Source: Paenibacillus chondroitinus NBRC 15376
GTDB taxonomy: Bacteria; Bacillota; Bacilli; Paenibacillales; NBRC-103111
Direction of reading: 5' to 3'
Assembly: GCF_004000765.1 (NCBI RefSeq)
Contig: NZ_BILW01000001.1
Span: 248,001-312,000 of the forward strand
Length of the DNA: 64,000 bases
The notes beneath the pieces were generated by a model. It was not told the DNA's origin and did no database searches. It saw nothing but the letters and a program-made list of their open reading frames with translations. Shown one piece after another: positions 17,608 through 25,758 of the stretch. The position numbers and the translations under genes are program-made. Numbering within the stretch: position 1 is the stretch's first letter; each line of letters begins with the position of its first letter.

Positions 17608-19773
17608 ATGAACAGAATTTGTAAACGTTTCCCCAACTTCATGGCTTTGACGATAGCCGTTTTCATTAGCCTGATGTTCCTGCCGGTATCCGCATTCGCA
17701 GATGATGGTAATCCAGACGATACCAGATCAGCATTCGAGCGAATTCAGCTTGGCGGTAATTCTTATGCTGAGATCAAGCAGCTAAAACTTCTATCCGATC
17801 ACACCGGTAATATCGTTACGTTCACCCTGCATATTTCGAACGAAAGCTCAGAGAGCCTATCGCTGACTGATTATTGGATACGCTTGCTAGGTAAAAATGG
17901 TGATTCATTCATCGCCAAACTGATGCCACAGGACAAAGAAAAAACAAAAATTGCGGCAGGTTCTTCGCAAATGTTTTCCTACTATGTCCTGGTTAAGGAA
18001 GCAACCTCGTTGCATGATTTGAAGTTTCTTTTCGGGAAATGGGATTTCTCCCGCAGTCCATTCGAACGTCAAATCGGCGAAATCTCAGTGCCGGATGATT
18101 TTACACAAGTGACACCCGCAGGAAGCTCTCAAGAGATCAAGATGTCAGGCACGATCGTGGAGGCTGCACTCTCCGATTTTAACCTTGGAAAAAATGAAAA
18201 AAACAGCTTGCCTAACGTAACGCTGAAACTGAAAAATTTAGGAAAATACAGTGTAACCGTGCCCGATTACCAGTTTAACGTTCGCACGTCGGAGGGATAT
18301 ACGTATCCGTTAATCGCAAAAGGGTTAACCGACCTCCTCATCAACTCGCAGGAAACGAAGGAAATTAAGCTGACGGGAAGTGTCCCGGCGAACGTTTCAA
18401 CCGAAGGCTGGGAGATTGTTGTTACACAATACATGCCCGATTTGAAGTTGAATGTGCCAATCGCTGACTTGAAGCTGCCGAAAGAATCGGAGCAAGAGGT
18501 GAGAAGCTCAGACGAGGAAATTGCGTTTACGGACGAAAATGGCTTGTACATGACAAGGATGAACGGGATGTACCGGTTACCCTGGGAAGACACGGACATT
18601 TTGACTGCAGACTTTTTGCTGATGAATAAAGGCTCGGATTCGCTGCCAATTCCACAGTTGTCTGGTTACTTTTTATTGGATGGAAAAGTGAAGGTAGAGG
18701 CGAAAGTCATCATTCCGGCGAAAGTGCTGGGGCTTCCGAAAGACAGCTCCGTCGGTATGCAGATGGTGGCTAAAGTGCCATATACGTATGCATTATCAAA
18801 CATAGAGCTCGTGCTGCAGGAAAAAACGTCCGATGGGAAAATCATCGACGTGTTGGATTTCGAGTCGCAGGCTGATCTCCTGCATGTGCCGATCCTTAAT
18901 GCGGCATCTTCCTTTGAATTGACGGATGCGGGCTATCAATCTAAGTTCTCCATTCAAAACGTGGTGAGCTATCAAGCAGAGTCCACGGAACAATATACCG
19001 TGAGGGTGCTGGTTGAGAATAAGGAGAAACGATTCACGAGCTTGGCGAAGCTGGTTGCCAGCTTTCGAGCGGCGAACGGAACCGTTTATCCGGCGAATGT
19101 GCTGGATGTGAAGGAGAAAGTGGGTCCCGGAGAGAAAGCACTGCTCATCGTCTCAAGTATGATTCCGAAGGGCGTTGATACGAGCGGCATGAATCTTCTG
19201 CTCGGAGAGGCTGTTCATGACGGCAAGCTGCTAACGCAAGCACCTGCAAACGATGGCGACGATGATGATGACGAAGATTCGGACGACGCCGACATGTATG
19301 TGAAGCCATTTGCCTTCTGGCTGCCGCAAGAGAAGCAGGAAGTGGGGGCACCACTGAAGGGGGTATCCCTTGCCCCATATACGCTCACCATGGATCATGT
19401 TAGCACGGCACTGGATAATAACGAGCTATCTTTGAAGTTTAACTACGAGATTATCAAAGATATGAGCACGAGTGTAAATACGGAGGGCCGTAAAATTGTC
19501 TTCCAGATTAACGACACGAATGGCTTGAGGGCGATTGAATGGTCGGCGGATTTGAGCAGTTTCGAGCCCCGCGCCAATGAAACGCCTGAGACGCCGCAAT
19601 CCAAGCTGAAAGTTGGCAAGCATAAGGATTTCAAAATCAGTTTGGCCAACGGAGACTTACTCTACAAGTTGTCCTTCCTTAAGACGTATGATGTTAACAT
19701 TTACGAAGAGTATCAAGGCCATCGGCGCTTGGTGGGGACGATGAAAAATGATTGGTTCGTCACTTCGGAGTGA
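17608..19773 (+). CDS. Secreted protein of unknown function
   Basis: This 721-residue protein begins with a signal peptide (MALTIAVFISLMFLPVSAFA) preceded by basic residues; there is no lipobox. The rest is beta-rich, with repeated Ig-like modules of about 110-130 residues in which ITFTL/VTLKL-type strands and NxxxxSLxLxDY-like turns recur. An acidic run, GDDDDDEDSDDAD at about residues 550-562, could bind calcium. No enzyme motif was recognised. It starts 14 bases after the ABC exporter gene and shares its terminator, so the two are co-transcribed. A cell-envelope role linked to that transporter is inference. Confidence 0.6.
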   Translation: MNRICKRFPNFMALTIAVFISLMFLPVSAFADDGNPDDTRSAFERIQLGGNSYAEIKQLKLLSDHTGNIVTFTLHISNESSESLSLTDYWIRLLGKNGDSFIAKLMPQDKEKTKIAAGSSQMFSYYVLVKEATSLHDLKFLFGKWDFSRSPFERQIGEISVPDDFTQVTPAGSSQEIKMSGTIVEAALSDFNLGKNEKNSLPNVTLKLKNLGKYSVTVPDYQFNVRTSEGYTYPLIAKGLTDLLINSQETKEIKLTGSVPANVSTEGWEIVVTQYMPDLKLNVPIADLKLPKESEQEVRSSDEEIAFTDENGLYMTRMNGMYRLPWEDTDILTADFLLMNKGSDSLPIPQLSGYFLLDGKVKVEAKVIIPAKVLGLPKDSSVGMQMVAKVPYTYALSNIELVLQEKTSDGKIIDVLDFESQADLLHVPILNAASSFELTDAGYQSKFSIQNVVSYQAESTEQYTVRVLVENKEKRFTSLAKLVASFRAANGTVYPANVLDVKEKVGPGEKALLIVSSMIPKGVDTSGMNLLLGEAVHDGKLLTQAPANDGDDDDDEDSDDADMYVKPFAFWLPQEKQEVGAPLKGVSLAPYTLTMDHVSTALDNNELSLKFNYEIIKDMSTSVNTEGRKIVFQINDTNGLRAIEWSADLSSFEPRANETPETPQSKLKVGKHKDFKISLANGDLLYKLSFLKTYDVNIYEEYQGHRRLVGTMKNDWFVTSE

Positions 19774-19790
19774 TACTTTATTTAATGATC

Positions 19791-19826
19791 AAAGCCTGAC
19801 GGAATACACTCCGTCAGGCTTTAGTT
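19791..19826. terminator. Bidirectional terminator between convergent genes
   Basis: AAAGCCTGACGG at 19791-19802 and CCGTCAGGCTTT at 19811-19822 form a perfect 12-bp stem with an 8-base loop. It is flanked by A and T runs on either side, so it can serve the plus-strand secreted protein and the minus-strand pectate lyase. Confidence 0.9.
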
Positions 19827-19844
19827 TTAGCTGCAAGATCTTTC

Positions 19845-22469
19845 CTACTGTGTCAAAGGCAGCTCAGCAACATTTGAAATCACTTGCTTGCTGGCAAGCT
19901 TATCCCATACAAAGGCCTTCAGCTTATAACCGGCCGCATCTTCGGGCAGCTGGAAGTTTGCCGTTAGCGTTCTTATCCCTTGGCCATCGACCAGGTCGCT
20001 GGTATAGGAATAGTTGACGATATTGCCGTCCGTATCATATAGCGCGATGACCAGTACGCCATTTTTATCAAGCTCGGATCGATTGCTAAATTGCACACTG
20101 ACCGAAGGATCACCGTCATTCTCGTTCAGCTGCAAATTCCCGGTGGTGAAGACAGTTCCCGTGATGTTATCTGTCCGCAGCTTCGTATTCCCAAATAGGG
20201 AGGAATTATAGTAATTAAAATTGTTCGTACTCTTCGTCGCATCGACGGCCATCCCGATGTAAGCATGGTCCGGCAGATCCAGCGAGACAGAACCGATCAC
20301 TTCCCAGTTAGCTCCGCCATCAATGGAAATCAAACCTTTGACTTCATTCCCATATCTGGAAATTTTCAAGAGTGCAGGCAATTCTACATTTGGCTTGGCT
20401 GTAGTTACAACCAAATCCCCTCGGGTTGATCGGCTCATAAAATGAATCCGTGTCCCGTAATATTCTTCCTTCATCACCGTGATCATGGCAAAAGGCGAAT
20501 CGGCCGTCAGATCCTGACGGATCATAAGCCCTGATTTAACACCATTATCGTACTCGGAAGGATTCTGGAAGTTAATCGTAGAGCTTAACTCCATATCGCC
20601 TGAAATATCCTGATATGTGTATTGGAACGCATCTTTGGATTGGATGCCATCGCTCGTTGCGCCAATTTTGCCGGTACCTTTTACGATAAATGAACTGTTC
20701 TCAGCTCGTGATACGCTTGAAGTTCCCGGTATTGTCACGCTGCCGACGTCTGCGGATGTCCATGCTCCAATCCCGCCTGATCCGTTGATATGAATAACAA
20801 CCATACTTGAAAGTGTTTGAGTTCCTGTGTTGTCCGTTGCCTTGGCATACAAATAATGAGTTCCTTCCGGAGCGTTTGTCCATGTAAACGAATAAGGGGC
20901 GGATGTAACCGTTCCTAACGGAATTAACTTCATCGCTTGTGTATCGTAGAAGGAGAATTCAACCTTGGATACAGTGCCATCACTGTCAGAGGCTGTGGCA
21001 TCAATGACAATATCTTGATTCGCTAGCAGCATCGCGTTCGTAGAAGGGCTTGTAATCGTTACAACTGGATTGATGGACCCATTGCCAAGCAGCGAGTTCA
21101 AATATTTCTCCAAATAGGTAAAACCGTCACCGCTATCCGTTTTACCATCAGCTGTGTTACTGGCATCAAGCCCGTGGGCTTCTTCCCAGCTGTTCGGGAT
21201 ACCGTCGTGATCGCTGTCATAATCGGCTGACAAAGTACTCTCTGTTAATGCCGGAAACCCTCCGTCCCCATCCGGGGTATTGGCGAATTTGCCCAAGCCG
21301 TTTCTTACATCGTTTACGATACGCGCATCGAGAGAATCTCTTTTTGGTAAAATGGCTCCTGCGTACTCAAGGACTTTGCTGTAAGTGTCCGTCGCTGAGT
21401 CCGTCGTCACGGAAGTTACGACCATGGTGCCATCGGTATTTTTATAAGTAATAGGTACCGGGCTTTGCAGGCGATTGACCGTTCCTAAGCCATACTCGGG
21501 TTGAACGCCGCCGGCCCAGTTATTTGCGCTGATTTCCGGATAGCCGTCTACATAGTTGCCTTCAATATAGTAGTTTCCAGGCTGTTCGGACCAAGGATTA
21601 AAAATCCGGTTTTTCACATCATTAAAGGTAGCGGGACCCGCTTTATAGTAGTTGTTTACGACGTTGACGCCAGTCGCATTTTCACCGCCATATCCGCTGT
21701 TGGCTCCCCAGTTATAAAAGACGTTGTTTCTCAAGTCGAACAGCAGTGGAGCGTCTTTTTCAAGTCTAAAATCACGGTCTAATCGGGGATTTCGGCTATT
21801 GTTGTTGGCAATTAAATTGTGGTGAAACGTCATATTGGTGCCGCCCCAAATACCGCCATACCCGTGGGCGCCCTTGTCGTGAATCGACATGTTCAGAGAA
21901 TCGCTGATGATCGACCATTGCACCGTGATGCTGCTCTTATCTTTGGATGAAAGGACCTCGTCCGTGCTCCAGCTAAAAGAGCAGTGATCAATCATCATTT
22001 TCGGAGCGTTGGGTGAAAAGGTGTCGTCCAGCTCGGCAAAGCCTCCGCGGAAGCGAAGATAACGGAGGATGATATTGGATCCGCCCAAAGATACCGAATA
22101 ATTGCCGATCGCGATGCCGTCCCCGGGCGCGGTCTGCCCGGCAATCGTCAGATTGTAGACATTGGTTTTAATTTTCTCTTTCAAATGAATGGTGCCGGAA
22201 ACCCGAAAAACAATGACGGTCGACTTGGAATTGCTGTTCGCCACTTTCGCAAGCCCGTAGCGCAGCGTTCCGGGGATCGGGGTCTCTGAAGTCTTGTAAT
22301 CGTCGAGACTGGTGACCTCGTAAACGTCCCCTCCGCGTCCACCTGTTATATACATAGCGGCACCTTCCGCTCCGGGAAAGGCCGTTACAGGCTCTGCCGC
22401 CGCCGCAAGCGAAGGGACTGCACTTGCTGCAATAACCAGGAATGATAACATTGCAATTATCTTTTTCAT
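19845..22469 (-). CDS. Secreted PL1-type pectate lyase with accessory domains
   Basis: The 874-residue protein has a signal peptide (MKKIIAMLSFLVIAASAVPSLAAAAE). The parallel-beta-helix catalytic domain starts FPGAEGAAMYITGGRGG and includes TIAGQTAPGDGIAIG and NSRNPRLDRDFR, the latter fitting the lyase's basic active site. It runs to about residue 410 and would cleave polygalacturonate outside the cell. A calcium-binding-like segment (DSDHDGIPNSWEE), an Ig-like domain (PVVTITSPSTNAMLL) and a concanavalin-like domain near 570-760 follow. The last ~100 residues resemble the end of the protein encoded just upstream on this strand. The ATG has GGAGG seven bases before it. It is the last gene of a three-gene minus-strand operon. 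Confidence 0.85.
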   Translation of the reverse strand: MKKIIAMLSFLVIAASAVPSLAAAAEPVTAFPGAEGAAMYITGGRGGDVYEVTSLDDYKTSETPIPGTLRYGLAKVANSNSKSTVIVFRVSGTIHLKEKIKTNVYNLTIAGQTAPGDGIAIGNYSVSLGGSNIILRYLRFRGGFAELDDTFSPNAPKMMIDHCSFSWSTDEVLSSKDKSSITVQWSIISDSLNMSIHDKGAHGYGGIWGGTNMTFHHNLIANNNSRNPRLDRDFRLEKDAPLLFDLRNNVFYNWGANSGYGGENATGVNVVNNYYKAGPATFNDVKNRIFNPWSEQPGNYYIEGNYVDGYPEISANNWAGGVQPEYGLGTVNRLQSPVPITYKNTDGTMVVTSVTTDSATDTYSKVLEYAGAILPKRDSLDARIVNDVRNGLGKFANTPDGDGGFPALTESTLSADYDSDHDGIPNSWEEAHGLDASNTADGKTDSGDGFTYLEKYLNSLLGNGSINPVVTITSPSTNAMLLANQDIVIDATASDSDGTVSKVEFSFYDTQAMKLIPLGTVTSAPYSFTWTNAPEGTHYLYAKATDNTGTQTLSSMVVIHINGSGGIGAWTSADVGSVTIPGTSSVSRAENSSFIVKGTGKIGATSDGIQSKDAFQYTYQDISGDMELSSTINFQNPSEYDNGVKSGLMIRQDLTADSPFAMITVMKEEYYGTRIHFMSRSTRGDLVVTTAKPNVELPALLKISRYGNEVKGLISIDGGANWEVIGSVSLDLPDHAYIGMAVDATKSTNNFNYYNSSLFGNTKLRTDNITGTVFTTGNLQLNENDGDPSVSVQFSNRSELDKNGVLVIALYDTDGNIVNYSYTSDLVDGQGIRTLTANFQLPEDAAGYKLKAFVWDKLASKQVISNVAELPLTQ

Positions 22470-22485
22470 TGTTGCCTCCTCGTGC

Positions 22486-24426
22486 CTACTGGATCGTTAT
22501 ACTGTTCGACAATGGTTTCATGGTGATAAAGCTGTCCCAGATAAAAGCCTTGGCGTGATAGCCGGATAGGTTTTGCGGAACCTTGAATCCGGTGTTTAAC
22601 GTCCGTTTTTGCCCGGCATGCGCCGTTACAGATGCGGACGTATACGTAACCAAGCGTTGATTGGCGTCGTACAATGCACAGATGACAACGAAGGATCGTT
22701 CCTCGGCTGTATTATTCGTGACCTCGACTTTGGCTGTGGCGTTCATCCCCGGCGTTAAGGCAGATAGCTTATTGCCGTTCCAATCGATAAACTCAAAAGA
22801 GTTCAGTTGGATAGAACGCCCTCTAACGAGGATAAAATAGCCGTTGCTATCGGATTGCGCAATTTTGCTCAAAGTAACCTGCGAATTGGCCGCAAAGCTT
22901 TTCTTATACAAATCGAATACCTTGGCGCCTCCATCAAGCTCGATGGTATCCGCTGTTTTGGTCCAGGTTGACAGCCAAGCCAAGTTGGCTTCCATCGTTT
23001 CACGGCTTACAGCGACAAACACATCCGCATCATTTGTTACAGCAAATGTGGTGAGCACATCGCTTGCTGTATAAGCACCCGATGCGTTCGACGTGCGAAT
23101 CCAATCGATTCCTGTGTAATTTGAAGAGAGTTTGGTTATGGTGCTCTGTGAATCGCCATAAGGCGTACTGCCTAGAGCGAGACCATTTTGCACGGACCAA
23201 CCTGACATGTTTTTGGTATCGTTTACATACACGTTTTGGATGATGCTCGTCGTGGCGGATTCCAATGCTTGTCTAGGATTAGGCGTAACAGCAACGGCTT
23301 GAGACAAGGAGAGAGGGCTCTCTACTTCCGTGTCGGTGCCTTTGGACAGCAGCCTGGTGTTTTGTGTGATTTTTACATAATATGTTTTTCCGTTCTCAAG
23401 CAGCGGGCTGGTCGAGGATGTCCCAAGCTTGGTAATGGAGACGTAATCGCTCGGCACAAACTTTTTATTATACTTATCCATGACCTTCACATATTCCGAA
23501 TCAGCAGCGTCGGGTTTGGTGGCCACGTAGACATTGTTCGATCTGGCGCTTGGTGAAGGTGCCCATTCGACATAGATTTCTTTATCCCTTGGATAGGCCG
23601 TAAGTCCAGCAGGTGCTTCCGGCGTGTCGGCAGGCGGCTTCGCAGAGACCTTGATTTGGGATACGTAGAACGAGTTAATTGGATTAGGTGATTCGCCGGC
23701 TGTAAGCAATTCGATCATGGCAATGTTTTGCTTTATTTTCTCACTTGTCGTGGTGCCGGCGCTCCGAACCTCGACCGTAGGCTGCTTGGAGAAACACAGG
23801 TTACCGTCCACATAAACCATCACTTGATCATTGACGATGTCGACAACAACTTTGATGTTATACCAGCGATTCGGCTCATACGGATACATGTTGTCCGGAC
23901 CTGTTTTGGCGTCGAACACGAACTTTGCCTGGGAAGGATCTGCTGTGATTCTGGCGATGTAGTCGCCGTTGCTGCTTAATAGATTCAAAACCTTCGCTTT
24001 TTCGCGCTGCGGCCCGGGCTGCATGAAGGAAACCTCAGCGACAACCACGCCTTCCTGTTTTTCAAACGTTTTGACGATTCTCGTCGTGTTGCGATAGGCA
24101 ACCTTGCTGACAGAATTATGGTCATCGTAAACATAGAGGCTGTTGCCTGATTTACCGGGTGCTTTGGCTACATAAGCGTCACCATTAAGGCCGCCGGCGT
24201 TCCCTTCCTCAAGCATGGGCTTGTATACGTCATAGCCTTGATCCTCTGCTTTTGTGCCGAGCGAGTCGTTTTCAAAGTTGTCGTTAACGAGAACTTGCCA
24301 TCCATCACTACCCGGTGTTTCTGCAGCCATCGCTTTTGTATCAAATGGATTACTTCCGTAAACCCCGCTAATGAGCAGTAAAGCGAGTGTGAGGCGGAGT
24401 ATCCTCTGTCTGAACTTCTTATTCAA
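22486..24426 (-). CDS. Secreted lectin-like/Fn3 multidomain protein
   Basis: This 646-residue protein starts at TTG 24426, preceded by GGAGGTG. It has a signal peptide with cleavage near AMA-AET. Residues about 45-265 look like a concanavalin/LamG-type jelly roll (NDNFENDSLGT, RWYNIKVVVDIVNDQVMVYVDG). A fibronectin-III-like stretch follows (PAGLTAYPRDKEIYVEWAPSP), then a region with WIRTSNASGAYTAS. The last ~100 residues (ALYDANQRLVTY...AKAFIWDSF) match the end of the neighbouring pectate lyase in pattern. No catalytic motif was recognised; carbohydrate binding is the likeliest role. Only 16 bases separate its stop from the lyase start, so the two are co-expressed. Confidence 0.7.
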   Translation of the reverse strand: MNKKFRQRILRLTLALLLISGVYGSNPFDTKAMAAETPGSDGWQVLVNDNFENDSLGTKAEDQGYDVYKPMLEEGNAGGLNGDAYVAKAPGKSGNSLYVYDDHNSVSKVAYRNTTRIVKTFEKQEGVVVAEVSFMQPGPQREKAKVLNLLSSNGDYIARITADPSQAKFVFDAKTGPDNMYPYEPNRWYNIKVVVDIVNDQVMVYVDGNLCFSKQPTVEVRSAGTTTSEKIKQNIAMIELLTAGESPNPINSFYVSQIKVSAKPPADTPEAPAGLTAYPRDKEIYVEWAPSPSARSNNVYVATKPDAADSEYVKVMDKYNKKFVPSDYVSITKLGTSSTSPLLENGKTYYVKITQNTRLLSKGTDTEVESPLSLSQAVAVTPNPRQALESATTSIIQNVYVNDTKNMSGWSVQNGLALGSTPYGDSQSTITKLSSNYTGIDWIRTSNASGAYTASDVLTTFAVTNDADVFVAVSRETMEANLAWLSTWTKTADTIELDGGAKVFDLYKKSFAANSQVTLSKIAQSDSNGYFILVRGRSIQLNSFEFIDWNGNKLSALTPGMNATAKVEVTNNTAEERSFVVICALYDANQRLVTYTSASVTAHAGQKRTLNTGFKVPQNLSGYHAKAFIWDSFITMKPLSNSITIQ

Positions 24427-24447
24427 AATAACACCTCCGAAAGATCA

Positions 24448-25407
24448 TTACTTCGTTTTGCCGGATTGGTCATGAGGTACGGTTACCGTTGCGGCAGCCG
24501 TAGAACGATTTCCTGCTGTATCGGTCGCCGTGTAAGTGATGGTATATACGCGTTCGGAGTGCTCATTTGATTTTTCTGCACGAAGAGCAAACGTCTTGTC
24601 CAAAGTGCCGAACTGCGCATCTTGAATATCACTTGGCTGGATGGAATCATTACAAGTAATAGAAGTAAGGACAATGCTGTCGATTTGCGATATGGCGTCA
24701 GTTGCATACACATCGGCGGTCACAGTAACCATTTTCTTATTTGGCGGCCAGATGGTGTCCTGATCCAAAGTTACTTTGATGGAAGGCGCCTCTTTGTCCA
24801 GTCGTAGAGTTAGGGAATGGACGGCCTCCTCATTTCCGGCTTGATCAATACTTTTGTACTCAAACAGATAGCTACCGCTAATTTCAGGCAGCGTAACCGG
24901 CTGTACATATGGACTCCAAGCGCCTCCATTCAAGCGGTAGGTGGTTTGAGTGACCGAAACGTTGTCTGTTGCGGAGAGTGTGACAGTCGGTGCGGAAACA
25001 TACCAGCCATTGCTGCCGTCAACCGGGCTTGCTACGGCGGTTGTTACTGGCGCTGTCGTATCCAGCGAATTTACGGTAAAGGCCGTTTGGGAAACAGCGA
25101 TATCGGCATCACCTGCGACGGAAACGGCATAGGAACCGGCAAAACTTGTATTCACTGTAAAATGAAACAGGTAGTCACCGTTTGCACTGCTTTGGCCCTG
25201 ATCCAAATAGGCAAGACGATTGTGTGGATCACGGACTTGCACCGTAATGAGGTGTTCTCCCGTCAACCCCGAGTTGCCGGAAACCGTTACAATACCTGTA
25301 GCTGTGTCTAGCGATGCTGTTACTTCCGCGGGCGATGCCGATGCGATCTGCAGCGATAGACTGAAGAACATCAGGAGCGACAGCAGGGATAGTGTCCATT
25401 TTCTCAA
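24448..25407 (-). CDS. Secreted Ig-like domain protein
   Basis: This 319-residue protein begins at TTG 25407 with GAGGAGG before it and has a signal peptide (LSLLSLLMFFSLSLQIASA). Several Ig-like modules follow. The middle one has YRLNGGAWSPYVQP and FEYKSIDQAGNEE, typical of OmpL47-type repeats, and the last has a VTYTATDTAGNRS-like strand. One cysteine (ITCNDS) is present. No enzyme domain is seen. As the first gene of the operon with the lectin-like protein and pectate lyase, it is probably a cell-surface or matrix component of pectin attack. Its own function is unknown. Confidence 0.7.
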   Translation of the reverse strand: MRKWTLSLLSLLMFFSLSLQIASASPAEVTASLDTATGIVTVSGNSGLTGEHLITVQVRDPHNRLAYLDQGQSSANGDYLFHFTVNTSFAGSYAVSVAGDADIAVSQTAFTVNSLDTTAPVTTAVASPVDGSNGWYVSAPTVTLSATDNVSVTQTTYRLNGGAWSPYVQPVTLPEISGSYLFEYKSIDQAGNEEAVHSLTLRLDKEAPSIKVTLDQDTIWPPNKKMVTVTADVYATDAISQIDSIVLTSITCNDSIQPSDIQDAQFGTLDKTFALRAEKSNEHSERVYTITYTATDTAGNRSTAAATVTVPHDQSGKTK

Positions 25408-25758
25408 GTTACTTCCTCCTCTGGTTTGATATAGAGCGAATTACGCCTAAGTCTTTCATCCCCTTTCGGATTTTTCGTCAAAAAGTGAAATCGTTTTCAA
25501 TGAAGCGAATGGAAAAAGATAACGTGAAAATAGCTATGCTAATTAACTTTAATACATATTTCACCAAGCACATTAGGGGAATGAGTTCATTTTTATAGGT
25601 TATTTCTTTCATTTAGGGTATTCAATGAAGCAAGTGAGGGCATTACATCATAAGGTTAATGTTTTTGCCCTATAAACTGTTCTCGAACACCCCATATCGG
25701 AGCTGTTTTCTCCTTTTATAATACAAACTAGTACGATCTTAACTTAAGGGGGATAACA
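25408..25758. other. Divergent promoter region between the lyase operon and the rhamnosidase gene
   Basis: These 351 bases contain a perfect-consensus cre site at 25486-25499 and a TATAAT box at 25717-25722, without a clear -35, before the rhamnosidase gene. An imperfect inverted repeat between 25643 and 25672 has AGGGCA and TGCCCT ends. No gene is supported here. Confidence 0.6.
25486..25499. promoter_or_regulatory. cre site (CcpA operator)
   Basis: TGAAATCGTTTTCA fits TGWAANCGNTNWCA at every position. It lies 79 bases upstream of the minus-strand secreted operon and 260 bases upstream of the rhamnosidase start, so catabolite repression of the former is most likely. Confidence 0.65.
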
